In this document: in pieces, positions 1 through 11,568 of the stretch
Position numbering within the stretch: position 1 is the stretch's first letter
Layout of the letters: the number at the start of each line of letters is the position of its first letter
From: Ditylenchus dipsaci
Taxonomy: Eukaryota > Nematoda > Chromadorea > Rhabditida > Anguinidae
Direction of reading: 5' to 3'
Assembly: GCA_004194705.1 (NCBI GenBank)
Contig: SADC01000857.1
Span: 1 to 64,000, forward strand
Length of the DNA: 64,000 nt
The notes under the pieces: generated by a model
Database searches by the model: none
The model's input: only the letters and a program-made list of their open reading frames with translations
What the model was told of the DNA's origin: nothing
Position numbers and translations under genes: made by a program

Positions 1-1600
1 GAATTTCCGCACCAAAAGTGTGAAATTCCGCACCAAATTAAATTTGAATTCCGCACCAAATGTCAAGATTCGTTGTAAAAATAGTGAATTTTCGCGCACC
101 AAAATTGTGAAATTCCGCACCAAATTTTTAAAAATTGAGTTATGTTTATTTATTTTCTGTCCAAGACCAACCAAATTTTGCAAGAATTCAAATTTGTTTA
201 GTCTGAAAATTTACTGGATTGCTTAGTAATCGCAACCCGAAATGGTTAAAAGCCCTTGAAAGATGGTTTTTGGGGGTTTACTTAGGGGGTAGTAATTTTT
301 TAATCGCTCAGAACTCCACTCTGAACCACTCAAAATCACATAAACCTGGAATTCTGAGCCCAATGAAAGCCCATCTGACTGGAATTCCTGATTCGCCAAA
401 TGTTTTTATTTCATTGTCTGTGTCAGATCTACTCCGAACTCGAAAGAGACAATGCTCAACTTTTATACACGATACAACAGCACAGACAATGAAATAAAAA
501 ATTTGGTGCGGAATTTCACAATTTTGGTGCGGAAATTCACTATTTTTAGAACAATTTGAATTTGGTGCGGAATTTAATTAAGGCTGTAAGTGAATTGCAG
601 CGGTAAAACGGAATTGCAACGGTAAATTAATTTTTTTCAACGGTATTTTAAATTTGCCACAAAACACATGAAATTCAACGGTAAATTTGTGAAATTCAGC
701 GGTAAATTATCGTAAGTCAACTTTACAGCACGTTGCCTTATTTGTGTATCAATGTTTGTGAATCGTTCAGGCAGAAACAACTTTAGCACTATTTTAGATG
801 CAATCAAGTCGGTCAAAGGAAGAGGCGAGGAGCGGTGCGCGAATGGGTGACTGCAAAGGAGTGCCCTAGTAAGGGAAGACGCAGATGTGGGATGCTGAGA
901 ATGCAGGAGTCCTCGACATAGTATGATTAACCCGTTGTGTCTTTGATTTTGTTAATAATTTTTGTTTTAGAGATTCCGATTTCCCTACACGTAGCTGAAC
1001 ACACTATAAGAGACCGCGAAACTCGTTCTACTCGCTGAAGAGTCAGCTGTTAGGCCGGCTCATTTCCTGCACGTGCTCTGAGGGATCATGGACGTCGTTG
1101 CAAACACTCGCTAATGCTGATGGAGGCCGAGAAGCTGACCGATCCATTGCCGCAGCCACTGGAGGGAAGGCAGAAAGAGGGGAGGAAAAGAAAGATGGTC
1201 ACCCTGAGAAAGAGTCTGAAAATTCGTTGTCTGGTTTAAATGTTTCTCTTTGTTATTGGTTGTTTCTGAAATAAGGCAGTGTTGTGAGATAGGAATGTGT
1301 ATTTTGTTTGCTGGTAAGTAATATAAGGATTTCATCTGAAACAAAATTTATGCTTTGCGCCAACTATTTACCCTTGGGGTCATTTCTATGAGGCAACGGA
1401 CTGTAAAGTTGACTTTACGATAAATTACCGCTGAATTCACAAATTACGTTGAATTTCATTGTTTTATGCGAAATTTGAAAAATACCGTTGAAAAAAATTA
1501 ATTTACCGTTGAAATTCACAGTTTTACCGCTGCAATTCAATTTGAGCCTTTATTAATTTGGGTGCGGATTTCACACTTTTGGTGCGGAAATTCACTTTAA
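1..1600. mobile_element. Foldback element A, arms of TTCCGCACCAAA repeats
   Basis: Both ends are tandem copies of a roughly 20-bp unit containing TTCCGCACCAAA: bases 1-130 in one orientation, and 497-575 plus 1555-1600 in the other. The right arm is split by insertion of element B (582-1550); joining the two right-arm pieces restores the mirror image of the left arm. The centre (about 235-480) holds a hairpin core also found at 26835-27080, 40595-40830 and 54115-54490. The left end lies at the window edge and may be incomplete. Classed as a non-autonomous Mutator-like foldback by analogy with the two relatives that have 9-10 bp target duplications; no clear duplication is visible here. Confidence 0.7.
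582..1550. mobile_element. Foldback element B nested in A, with gene-like interior
   Basis: Inverted arms at about 590-730 and 1395-1548 consist of repeats like TGAATTCAGCGGTAAA. The outermost bases read AAGGCT on the left and AGCCTT on the right, next to TTAATT-like sequence on both sides, a possible short target duplication. The unique interior (about 740-1390) is less AT-rich and has exon-like stretches: a GT-AG interval (about 921-970) between two open segments, and a short open frame of 40 codons near 1120-1240. This is the layout of a Pack-MULE that captured host DNA. I do not recognise the captured gene. Confidence 0.6.
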
Positions 1601-1619
1601 GCCTATAAACAAATATTTG

Positions 1620-1848
1620 GGGAATAGACGTTTGGCTAAAATGTAACATTTTTGGCGTTCTGCCCTATGTTCTGTTTAGCCACTTAGGCCTACGTAGGCT
1701 TAGGCCTAGGCTTAGGTTAGGCCTTAGGACCTGAAAAAAAATGTCTTACGAACTACAAAATGGCTGAAAAAATATAGCCTAAGTGGCTTAAACAGACATA
1801 GGACAGAAGGCCAAAAATGTTACATTTGTAGCCTAAAACGTCTACTCA
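1620..1848. repeat. Foldback with TTAGGC-like loop
   Basis: The arms pair from TAGACGTTTGGCTAAAATG on the left to its near-complement ending in GTCTACTC on the right. The left half of the loop (1680-1732) is a run of degenerate TTAGGC/TAGGCT units. TTAGGC is the usual nematode telomere repeat, but here the units are imperfect and mixed in orientation, so they could be incidental. Confidence 0.55.
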
Positions 1849-2102
1849 CCGAAAATTCTAAGCGATGAGGGCAAAAGGTGTGAAATATTGCTTCACATGA
1901 ATTTTTAAAAGTCATTTGAGTGATTTTTACGGGAGCAACGAAAATTGTTAAAAATTTTCAAACGCTTGTTCTCAAAATAACGTTAGTTTTTAATTTGGCG
2001 GCCATAACTATTTTTAATCCGCTTTGAGCGTTGGCCAAAATTTGCCGATTCAGAATTTAACTTTTCTGTGGATTTTTTTTGCTATTGTTATTTTCTTCGG
2101 CT

Positions 2103-2762
2103 CTAGGTAAATTCGTCATCGGTGAATTAGTCAACGGAATTTTACTTACCGTATTTCCTCTAATAAGCGCCCGGGGCGCTTAATTTTTTCAAAACCTCCA
2201 AAAATCGGAAAATTTGGAATTCGATTTCGAGATTTTTAGGTGCTCAACAAAATCTAAAAAATAGAATCGGTAGAGGCTCGTGGAGTTAAGAAAACATGTA
2301 ATCCAACAACTTTGCAAAATATTGCTTCTACACTAACATCCAGACCCTCAAGTCAAGGGGCGCTTATTAGAGCGGGGGCGCTATTATAGGAAATACGGTA
2401 ACAAGGTTTATGCGTACAAACTCTATATATTTTTAATTATTTCATGTCTTAAGCCAGCTTACGTTCAGGCGGCGGTGAATTGATCTTCGGTTAATTGAAT
2501 TGCCTCGATACTACCACCTTAGTACCACTACCTAGGTACAACAACCTGAGTACCAATTTACTTAGTAGTACTATCTTCGCATCACCTGTATACCATACTG
2601 GGTATAAAACTTTTAAAACTCGGGTTAAAGCAAGTCAGATAACATTTTTAGCATTATCACACAGTGTTCAGGACGTATTCTAGATAGGGTACAATGATTT
2701 TTGGTAGTTAAGTCAATATCCGTTGACGAATTTACCAGTTGACGAATTTACCGTCGCCCACT
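2103..2762. mobile_element. Foldback element with GAATTTACCGTCAAC-type arms
   Basis: Repeats such as GTAAATTCGTCATCGGTGAA (2106-2148) mirror TTGACGAATTTACC units at 2715-2760. The interior carries a TA-flanked MITE (2149-2398) and a block of ACTACCACCTTAGTACCAC-like units (2508-2580). The same GGTGGTAGTACC block recurs beside the hairpin cores at 4590-4900 and 52470-52780, linking this element to that family. Confidence 0.5.
2149..2398. mobile_element. CGTATTT-family MITE
   Basis: Begins CCGTATTTCCTCTAATAAG and ends with its near-complement GGAAATACGG. TA lies immediately outside on both sides (2147-2148, 2399-2400), the target duplication of Tc1/mariner-type elements. It shares terminal and internal sequence with elements at 6293-6533, 34688-34807 and 50680-50837. 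Confidence 0.7.
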
Positions 2763-3087
2763 TTCTCCCTGGTTGTCATACGAAAATGCAAAATCTGTTT
2801 GAAAAGAGGCATCTATGAGACGCCGGCAAAAGATGGTTAATAGTATTAACTTAATACTTAAATAAATAATCCTTTTTATACTTCTATTGAGTGGGGTGGT
2901 TATACTCATATTTAGCCCCATTCCCTAACTGTTCGTGGTTTTTGTTTTAAAAACATGAATTTCAGATGAGTGCTTTCTGGAATAAGCATGGCCAACCTGG
3001 GAAAAGATGAGCAAAAAAGATGCGCCGTTCAATGATGCAGCCAGTAAATGACATATTTCAATAAACATATCCTATTTTTTGGTTCAG

Positions 3088-3644
3088 GTTAACTCTAATC
3101 CTTGGGACTGGGTCGAATACTTGGATTTGGAAAAGCTGCAAGATGAAAGAAAAACAGACAGGCATGTGATAGATATATTTTCCCTTTGGTGTTTTACAGA
3201 TGTTCTATACTTTGTTGCAGTGAAACTGATGAAGAAGAAAACAACGTTCCGGTGGGCAGAATTGTCGATGTATCTTCTTGTGAAGTCAACAGAAGCAGGC
3301 TAGATGAAACACCGACTTCCAATGCAATCGAAAAAGTGTTTGTCTCCAAGTCGAGTCCTGATCATCTAGCATTGCAGCGTAAGTCATCTTGGTGACCCTG
3401 GTTCGGTTGTGAAATCGTGTATGGACAAGCTAAAGCAGTTCAGTCTGAAAGAACCCAGGTATCTAATTAAAACTGTTTTCTCTCATAAAGTAGGTCCGTC
3501 GTCTTCACAAGGATGAGGTTTTATTATTGCAGGGCGAAAACCCAGATTAATCCGCGACCATCTGCATCACTTCCAACTACAGGGTCGAACACAGATCTTC
3601 CTTTCGTCAAGATTTCAAGCAAGGATCCCAGTTTCATCGTCTAA
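3088..3644 (+). CDS. Possible multi-exon gene fragment, unrecognised
   Basis: Exon-like segments with consistent phase: 3088-3161 (after TTCAG; reads V-N-S-N-P-W-D-W-V-E-Y) and 3221-3378 (after TTGCAG; acidic start T-D-E-E-E-N-N-V). Joining them requires a GC-AG intron (AG|GCATGT). A later open segment at 3533-3644 follows ATTGCAG and ends in TAA, but its phase relative to the second exon is ambiguous. I recognise no domain. It may be a real small gene, or exons captured by one of the surrounding foldbacks. Bases 2763-3087 hold nothing else I can support. Confidence 0.3.
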
Positions 3645-3659
3645 TGTTTCGCCTGAAGT

Positions 3660-4340
3660 TACTGTTGGGTTTGGTCTTGTATAGTCTTCCTGCCTTATTG
3701 TTGATTTCACTTTTTAGGGACGCATGCCATGATGATTTGAGCGGAAATTCCAAAAAGCCTCCAGCTGGTCTGCACACATCACTTGATGAGGTCCACCATC
3801 TGCCTTTTTCGCCTGATAAATGGATTTTCACTGTACAAGCTAGCAAATACAAGTATACGTTCGACCATGAGACATGAGCATTTTTGAGCCAAACTTCTAT
3901 TCTTTATTGACTTTTTGGCTTCCGTTGTTAAATTGTACTGTATTCCAAATGTTATGTCCTGGCATTTTTGAGCGTATTAATTTCTTTTGTGTTGCCTTGT
4001 TATGATAAAACCTGTCAAGGTCTTTTTCTTGCGACGTCGCGTATCTTTGGTCCACAAAAGTTTTGACGCTATTATGATATATCGCTATAAGATATATAGC
4101 TATGATGATATAAAAATTTTTTACAGTGATCAAAAGCACCAAAATTTTAGATATTTTATGTTATTCACGGAGTTATTTGATATATCTAAGATTCAGATGG
4201 TTTTTACCACAGGATAATTTTTCACCTACAGGACACCCAAATGAGGCCAAGACCATATCCAACAGGTTCTAGACATTGAATACGAGATCAGGACTGATAA
4301 GGGTGTAAAAGGACCACTGAGGGTTAATCAGGGCGATGGA
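3660..4340. other. No supported gene
   Basis: AT-rich sequence with short open frames on both strands that overlap each other and resemble nothing I know. A small TATCATGATAT-like palindromic patch lies at 4070-4115. Confidence 0.4.
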
Positions 4341-4589
4341 GGATGGATCGGAACGACTAAAACCTCTTAAGGTGGATCAGGACCACTCAGGATCCGGACA
4401 CGGACAAAATCTTCTCGCGCCAAAATCTTCTCGGGGACAAAATCTTCTCGGGCCAGCCAAATGGGACAAAATCTTCTCGGCCGAAATCTTCTCGGCCAAA
4501 ATCCTCTCGGCCAAAATCTTCTCAGGACAAAATCCACCACCCAAAATTCACCACCCAAAACCTCAGAAATTTGAATTTTCAGTCTGAAC

Positions 4590-4900
4590 AAACAAACCCA
4601 AGTGGTCGTCCACCTGGAGTAATTTTTTTACTTTTTGGGTTCCAAAACCTGTTTCTGGACTGATTTGGGCAGGATGAAGATGGTTTGATAGTGGTAAAAT
4701 TCCGTTTTCTGAAGTAATTTTTGAGTTTGTGGTAAAATCAATTATTTCCAAATACTCAAAAAATACCCGAGAAAACTCATTTTACTATTATCTAACCATC
4801 TTCAGCATGCCTAGTTAGTCCAGAAAACATGTTTTGGAACCCAAAACGTAAAAAAGTTTGATCCAAATGGGCGACCACTTGGTTTAGTTGATACATGGAT
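4590..4900. repeat. Core hairpin, family i
   Basis: An imperfect palindrome running from CAAGTGGTCGTCCACCTGG near the left end to its partner before TTGGTTTAGTTGATACATGG. A second copy sits at 52470-52780 inside an element with unrelated arms. Next to it (4985-5070) are GGTAGTACTAAGATAGTG-like repeats, as at 52130-52400. Confidence 0.65.
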
Positions 4901-5400
4901 TACCCAGTAAACCTGAGATTGTATCATAGAAAAATTAAAATGACTCGACCTACAGGAACCCCAGTTCTCGAGTAGTTTCGTATCCTTAGGGTATCCAGGT
5001 GTATGGAGATGGTAGTACTAAGATAGTGTCACTAAGGTGTTAGTACCAAGAGAGTGACGAGGTATCGGTACTCAGGTTGAATTTAAATGCACGCGAAAAA
5101 ATTTCAAAAATGCGAATTCAGCGAATTCAGTTCAAGTCCACCTTTTTGTCAAGTACCGTGCTATAGGCCAGCAAGGAGTACCATTATATTGGGACTCCAC
5201 CACAATACTCACCACAATACTCTCAAAATGTTAGCAATTCAAATTCTTGCGAAAATTTTTCATTGAATTGCTAGCTTACTAAAATGCCTAGCCATGAAAA
5301 CTAGTCGGAATTTATATAAATTACGTGAACTGAACAAAGTGAATATTTATTGAACACCACAAAAACAAAACTATTGATCAGTTCATGACAAAGTTATGAG

Positions 5401-7626
5401 CTAATCCCGTAGATATTTGATTAAATTTTTTTTCCAAACAATTGCACCAGAGCGAGAATTCTTTGTCCGCTTCCAAGTAGACCCTCCTTTTTTCGGAGCT
5501 GGCTGACCCATAATGCACTGTTCATAGGAGTGATCACTGTGCTTTTGAGCTTTTTTCATCTCGCCCAAGAAATGACCAATGGTCGGATGATCAATGCCCA
5601 AAATAATGTAATCGACGACGAGCTGCTTCAGCGAAGTTGTTGGTTCTGTCTTGACCGGCGAGAGTTCTGTTATAGCACGACCAAAGATGTACCGGAAATG
5701 GAGGCAGACGCATAAGTGTGCCTATAAGCATAAGCTCACACGTTAATATTGCAAAGAAGAATAAGTGACAGACTTACCAACATAGTAGGACGAATACCAC
5801 ATGATCACGGGCTCCAGACTTGGCTCTTCACGCAACAGATAGCTTTTAAGTTCTCGTGCACTCATAGATATTGATAGAGGAACAAACGCGAGCGACATCA
5901 GCATTCTTGAAGTGAGTGCAAAATCAGTCGTCGATCCCTGTACTTTTGCATCAATCCAGCGTTGCCCAATTGCTCCTTGGTTTTTTCAAGAGGTGAAGAA
6001 GCAGCCAGCAATTTTGGAGTCTTCAGAGTTTGGAGCATCTAAACTGTTTATTGAGAAGTGAGAAGTTAACGAGTGGAATGTGTACCTGGAAAAGCGTCTC
6101 TAATAGCTCTAATTGCAGACTGTTCAAAGTCCACGTTGATCGAAGTTGGATTGAACCTGGCATCAAAGCTTAACCATGCCAAATAACTTTCGTAAGTAGC
6201 ATGGTTCTTGTTTTTGATAAGAGCATAGAGTATTGAAACACATACTTGCCACCTGCTGGATTGACGGCATTCTTCTCAGCCAAAATAGCATACCATATTA
6301 TTGTATTAACTCCCCACCCTCCAATAAGTCCCCACCCTACGGACCTTATATCTCAGCCTAGAGCGAACATTTCGCAAATCTGTTTTTGCGTTTCTTAGTT
6401 GCCGCGAATTTACCTGATTCCACTTTTTAAATTTTGGTTGAGCACCCAAAAATATCAAAATCGAAATATTTTTTTTCCGATTTTTTAAGGGTTGAAAGAT
6501 AACTCCCATGGGGACTTAATACAGTAAATACGGTATACCTGTGAAAATTATTTCAAAGAGACAGAAGAACGAAAATCTTAGGAAGGTTTACTTGATTGAA
6601 AGGTGCTGGAGTAATACTGAAGGTACCGTCAAGAAAAACGTTCGTAACTTCCTCGCTCCACACCAGATTGCTTTCACGGCCGAAATTATCACCCTGCAAG
6701 CAGTAAGACACATTAACAAGAGACATCAAAATCCAAGTAAACAAGTTACCTGTCTTAGTCAACCATATGCTCACCTGAATCTGCCAAGAGGAACAACTCA
6801 CGCTGACCGTCACGTGATGACCGTCACCGTAATACTTAAATTCTTCTGGAATGTGAACATCTTCGACAAGATTTGCTTGAATTATTGGCAGCTGTTCTTT
6901 GACTCTCTCTCTCCGGATCTGTTTTTTGCTGCACTCTTGCTTAGATTTGCTGCGAACATCACTGAAGCACTCTGGAGCTCCTGTGTAAGTATCTGAATCG
7001 GCATCTAAATATAATTAGCTGGATCGACTTCAAAGATTCACTTGGACAAATAAAACAAACGTCTTGCGTGTCCTTGGCCTTTCTTTTCATATTTGACTTG
7101 ATTTGCTCCACGGCCACTGCTGTTGGATTGACTTCGTGATTGTGTCCCGTAGGTTCCTTTAGATGACCCAATAGCTGAATAAACCGATTTTTGCCGACAA
7201 TTGTATGAAAACGTGCTTTGCAACCACCATCCTTCATTTGTTCTTGTCACAAATCCAATACTTAACAGCGCCGTCTGGTTTGCTTAGTCAGTGCTTAGTA
7301 AAGAGAAACCCTTTGTGCTCAGCTTTGTCATTCCCTTTCGGTGATTTGACAAATGTGACCGGATTCTTTTTTGCAAATTCAGAAATCAAACTAATAGGAG
7401 ATGTACAAAAAAAACAAAACTACCTGTAAAGGAACTCTGTGTATGTCACTGGCCTGATGAAATCGAAATGACCACTAACTTCATATTCTTCTTGCAACAC
7501 ATCTTCTTCGGAACTGCTATAGCCGCCCACGCCTGCCAAGGTTCTTCGCATATCTTCTTCAGCTTCTATCATTTTACTTCTGAAATAAGATAGTATATGC
7601 GCATGTGAACAGTAAAACTGATACAC
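5401..7626 (-). pseudogene. Decayed Mutator-like transposase with FLYWCH-like zinc finger
   Basis: Reading the minus strand from 7626 downward: a FLYWCH-type zinc-finger remnant (7290-7040) with K-Y-W-I-C-D, G-C-K-A-R and H-N-H spacing; a linker (7000-6810); FLLADS followed by an intron; then the MULE catalytic landmark FLDGTFSITPAPFNQ (6700-6640). Next come DFEQSAIRAIRDAF (about 6120) and LMSLAFVPLSISMSA (about 5880), and finally GIDHPTIGHFLGEMKKAQ with a stop at 5401. Frameshifts and stops interrupt several blocks, and the 6293-6533 MITE and at least three introns break it. Family identity is confident; activity is very unlikely as written. Confidence 0.7.
6293..6533. mobile_element. CGTATTT-family MITE inside the MULE
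   Basis: Left end CCATATTATTGTATTAACTC mirrors right end ...TTAATACAGTAAATACGG; TA flanks both ends (6291-6292, 6534-6535). The interior has the shared core TTGGTTGAGCACCCAAAAAT, also seen at 34708-34728 and, inverted and diverged, at 2235-2262. Confidence 0.7.
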
Positions 7627-7701
7627 TTAAAGAGAAAAACCTCTCTTTATTCAACAAAAAAACCAAATGGATTAGCCACACCATAAGGAGAGACTATGAT
7701 A

Positions 7702-9182
7702 CAGGGTGGCGCAACATAAACGCATGAATGAATTTTCACCATAACTTTTAAATTTGAGGTACTTTGACGAGATCCTTTTTTTATTCGAAAGCTGAATGAA
7801 TGAGAAATCGAATGACACCAAACTTATTGATTTTCGTGTTTGTTATCACTGTTAAAACATGTTTGATTGAAAATTTATTTTTCTTCTTTTAGCCATGGTC
7901 TACAGTGCTCAAGAGAAGGCAAAGTGCGTCGAAATGTTCATTGAGGAAGGCAAAAGCGTGGCCAATTTTGGCGTTCGATATCGGAGGGAGCTCGGGATTC
8001 ATGCTAAAGTGCCGGACCGCAATAGGATTCTTGACTGGTACAACAAATTCAAGGGGCAAGAAAGCGTCGAAAGGAAGAAGAGGCCAAACGTCAAGGTTGG
8101 ATTTTTTGGGTTTGGTTGATTGGATGATGAATTTGGTTGATTTTTTGCTGCAAGCAGTTCGAACGGAAGAGAAAACAGCGGCGGTAATCGACTTCTTCAA
8201 AGCGATGCCGCATTCAAGTGTTCGTTGGGCTGCAAACGTCGAGGGAATGCCAAGCCGAAGATCAATTCAAAGAATCTTGAAAGACTACAAGCTGCAAATG
8301 CATCAAGAGTTGAAGCGAGTGGATCGTGACAAGCGAGTGGAGCATGCCGTGCATATGCTGGATCTCATTGACAACTCCAACTTCCTCGACAACATCTTCT
8401 TCTCCGATGAGGCGCACTTCCACAAACATGGATCGGTCAATAAGCAGGATTATCGCTATTGGAGCCAAGAGAATCCGCACTGGTACAGGGAGGAGCCTCT
8501 TCACCCGCCGCGTGTCACAGTCTGGGCTGCTATTGGTCGGAGAGAAGTTGTGGGTCCCTTCCTTTTTGAGGAAAACGTGAATGGCGTCAATTTCCTGCAA
8601 ATGCTCCAACATCAATTCCTCCCGGCTGTTCAAGGTGTTCTAAATCTGGTCTTCATGCAAGACGGTGCTCCTCCTCATTGGTCCACTGCTGTTCGAAATT
8701 GGCTCGACGAAACGTTTCCTCTTCGCTGGATGGGTCGTGGGACGTCTACTGCTCCTGCTCCCTTCGCCTGGCCGCCGTATTCGCCTGATTTGACACCGTG
8801 TGACTTCTTCCTGTGAGGGTGATCAAGAGTCAAGTCTACACAACACCAATCGCCAGTATGAATGAGCTTCGAGAACGGATTGAGCGCGCTTTCATGAGTC
8901 TGCCGCAAGAGATGGTCAACAGAGCAATCGGAGCTTACGAAACTCGCCTCGAATACTGCTAGAAGTGAATGGGAAAAGTACAGAACAGGAATATGAGTGA
9001 AAATCATTGTTATTTTTGTCCGTTAAAATTAGGTGTGTTCAAATGAAGAATTCTTTGCATGTTTGGTGTCATTCGATTTCTCATTCATTCAGCTTTGAAT
9101 AAAAAAAAGATCTCGTCAAAGTACCGCAAATTTAAAAAGTTATGGCGAAAATTCATTCATGCGTTTATGTTGCGCCACCCTG
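7702..9182 (+). mobile_element. mariner-superfamily transposon, TA duplication
   Basis: A 1,481-bp element with long inverted termini beginning CAGGGTGGCGCAACATAAAC. The termini match for roughly 120 bases, allowing a few differences. TA at 7700-7701 and 9183-9184 marks the target site. It contains one transposase gene (7895-8962) and sits close to the right arm of the 4350-9395 MULE. Confidence 0.9.
7895..8962 (+). pseudogene. mariner transposase, frame-disrupted
   Basis: Starts at ATG 7895 (MVYSAQEKAKCVEMF), the conserved N-terminal helix-turn-helix region. The frame is lost around 8094-8160, where a low-complexity TTTGGTTGATT stretch looks like an intron or an insertion; the downstream frame resumes with RTEEKTAAV. 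The catalytic motifs are present: FFSDEAHFH, FMQDGAPPH and SPDLTPCDFFL. By my count 41 residues separate the second and third aspartates, a DD41D-like spacing. A stop follows CDFFL at 8814-8816, but one extra base there would restore the frame to TAG 8960-8962. As written it has two lesions; sequencing error cannot be excluded. Confidence 0.85.
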
Positions 9183-9469
9183 TATCTTCAAATTATGGAT
9201 TCCTTTATCAATAAAATTTTTGACTGCGAGAGGATTGTGCCTGAGAAGATTTTGGCCAAGAGGATTTTGTCCCGAGAGGATTTTGGTCCGAGAAGATTTC
9301 GGTCGAGAGGATTTTGTCCCGAGAGGATTATGGCCGAGAAGATTTTGTCCCCGAGAAGATTTCGGTCCGAGAAGATTTGTCACGTACCGCTCAGGATCCT
9401 CTTAAAGAAAAAGGTTTGTAAGAAAAAATAGTTTGTTCCTGAAACCCGATAAATGACGAGCCATTCTCG

Positions 9470-9727
9470 AGTTAACTATTTCTCATCCTCATGAAATAGT
9501 TAATGAATAAATAGCTAACATGAGGATTAGAAAATAGCTAACATGAGCATGAGAATGAGAAAATAGTTGACTAAAGAATGATAAATGAAAGTGAGAATGA
9601 GAAACGAAAGTGAGAATGAGAAGCAGAAATCATTCTCATGTTGACTATTTTCTCATTGTCATTCTCATTCTCATGTCACTCTCATTTCTGCTTCTCATTC
9701 TTCTCATTCTCATTTATGCTTCTCATT
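9470..9727. repeat. GAGAAT/ATTCTC foldback microsatellite
   Basis: GAGAATGAGAAA and AAATAGTTGAC-type units on the left mirror CATTCTCATTCTCATG units on the right, giving a low-complexity hairpin. Confidence 0.7.
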
Positions 9728-10629
9728 ATTGAAAACACTGATTATCACCCAAAAATGTTTGCATTCAAAAAACCTTTCGTGCCAAAACCATAGTGTAAGA
9801 TTTTGTCCCGGGAATTCAAATATCAACAATTGCTTTTGCCTTAGGTGGCCATGCTCCTTTAATAAATGAAATCCTATTGAGGATTCCATCGAATTTGACA
9901 TGGTTCAACGGCTTTAATAAATGGCTTTAATAAAATGGCTTAAAATAAAATGATTTTATTTGAATATTTCTGTGCAGGTTTTAGGAAATAAGGGGGGGGG
10001 CTTTCCGCCAGCCCTGCTGTGAAACTGTTTTTAGCAGTAACTCGAACAAGTAACTAACTCGAACTGTGAGACATGTTGCTTTTTGTCGCCCTTCCTGTTT
10101 TCAGCAACCCTATTTTATATAAAATGTAGTTTTTGTGCACATTTCCAATTGAAATGCTTGTTTTGGCTTTTTCTGTTGTAAGAGTTGGGTTTGGAAGTAT
10201 TGTTTTCAGGTTTATTTTCGCTGACCTGCTCGTTCGAAATCTCAATCGCTGGACAAAATGGTTGGCCGAGTTCGTACCGATATTCGGAATCGTGACATCC
10301 GAAAATTTCGAGATTCCCAAAACAGGAATCGTGTGGGATTCCTGTCACGTAGCCAAGTTCTTTCCTTCTTATCCAGAGCTCCTGATCCCTTAATTTCATA
10401 ATAAAAAATTCGATGATTTCTAAAATAGTGATCAGTCAAATTGGTCAGTTAAATTCTTGGTCAGTTGATATTTTTATCAGAAATAATAGCTAGAAATAGC
10501 TCTCTAAATAACATTATGCTCTCAAATTTGACAATTATTCTTGGTCCAAGCCTTTTTTTACTACAATTTTTGAAGCTTTTTGTTGATTAAAATACAGGTA
10601 CTGTTTTTGCAACAAATGTTTTACGAAAA
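9728..10629. other. No confident gene
   Basis: Contains a G-run (9992-10000). An 86-codon open frame at 10133-10393 could include a terminal exon: TTTTCAG lies at 10203-10209 and AATAAAA follows the stop. It matches no family I know, and the opposite strand is equally open. Confidence 0.3.
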
Positions 10630-10976
10630 ATAAAACACTCACAAGTCGCGAAAAAAAATAAAAAATATTTTTGAAAGCACCAATGTAAATAAGAGCGGCC
10701 CGAAGGGCCGCCAAGCACTAGTATGTGACTAATATCGAATAGAAAATAACGTTCAAAATTTAAATGCAAACAAAAAAATAATTCGAAAACATTATTGGCA
10801 AAATCTATGTGGTCCTGCGCGCATTCAAACCTTTGAAATTGCCATTTTAAGGAAGAGACAGAGTCCTTTAAAGGGGCATGCTCGTCGCCGGTGGGAATAT
10901 TTTGAAAGGCGGGTACCAGCGAAATTCAAACGAGAATTAATTTAACGAAATTTTGGAAAAGTCGAGGAAAAATTAT

Positions 10977-11048
10977 ACCTCCAGTGGGAATCGAACCGAC
11001 GAACAACCTTCGCAGTTCGCCGCCGCCATCCCACTAGGCCACTGATGT
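10977..11048 (-). pseudogene. tRNA-like sequence (tRNA pseudogene or SINE head)
   Basis: The minus strand has an A-box (TGGCCTAGTGG) and a B-box (GGTTCGATTCC) at tRNA spacing. Acceptor and T-stem pairing contain mismatches and no proper anticodon arm forms. Copies recur at 15589-15660 and 20566-20637. A second B-box-like GGTTCGAATCCC lies at 11228-11239 (minus). Confidence 0.5.
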
Positions 11049-11568
11049 TATTCAAAGAAAGAAGAGTTTTTGATTACTTATTGCCCGCACGCCGCCTCCA
11101 AAATGTTGGATTCTGGAGATACACCTGTTTAGGGAAGGTCTCAGGCGGGTTTTCCTAACCATCCTGAGGCTTCCTGGACCTTTAAACCCTATTTTAGAGA
11201 AGAAAAATCATGCTTGCTGCCACAGGGATTCGAACCTATAGCCTTATGAATCGTGAAAGGAACAATCAAAAGCTATTAAACAAAACGACAAATTGTCGAT
11301 GAATTCACCTTTCGATGAATTCACCGTCGATGAATTTACCGTCTATGAATTCACCGTTTCTCCCAATTTTTAATTCTTACAATTGTCATTCAAATAGTTG
11401 CGCGAAAATAATTTATTTGAAAAGGGATGATATTCAGCGGAATTAGTTTAGAGCCCAAGAAACACTGTTATAAATTCTCGTTTTTCCTGCAATTTTGATC
11501 GAAAATCTTTGCAAACCATTGGCTGTAAATTGCTTATAATCACATTTTTCCAATTTTAGATTTGACCA

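Larger units (their letters stand above)
4350..9395 (-). mobile_element. Composite MULE with tandem-repeat TIRs (ATCTTCTCGGCC unit)
   Basis: Left arm 4400-4540 is built of AAAATCTTCTCGGCC-like units. Right arm 9235-9385 is the inverted set (GAGAAGATTTTGGCC). Both arms are preceded or followed by a shared TCAGGATCC segment, so the TIRs extend slightly beyond the repeats. Between them lie a hairpin core (4590-4900), a decayed MULE transposase on the minus strand (5401-7626), a CGTATTT MITE (6293-6533) and a mariner (7702-9182). The pairing of these arms with a MULE-coding interior is the strongest clue that the tandem-arm foldbacks of this window belong to the Mutator superfamily. The MITE and mariner look like later insertions. 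Confidence 0.65.

Noticed and set aside
219..497. 92-codon open frame at the start of the window
   Set aside because: It lies wholly in the palindromic core of foldback A; similar reading frames arise in related cores only because the DNA is repeated.
10130..10400. Small conserved gene at 10133-10393
   Set aside because: Overlapping open frames exist on both strands, there is no recognisable motif, and it could be 3'UTR or repeat.
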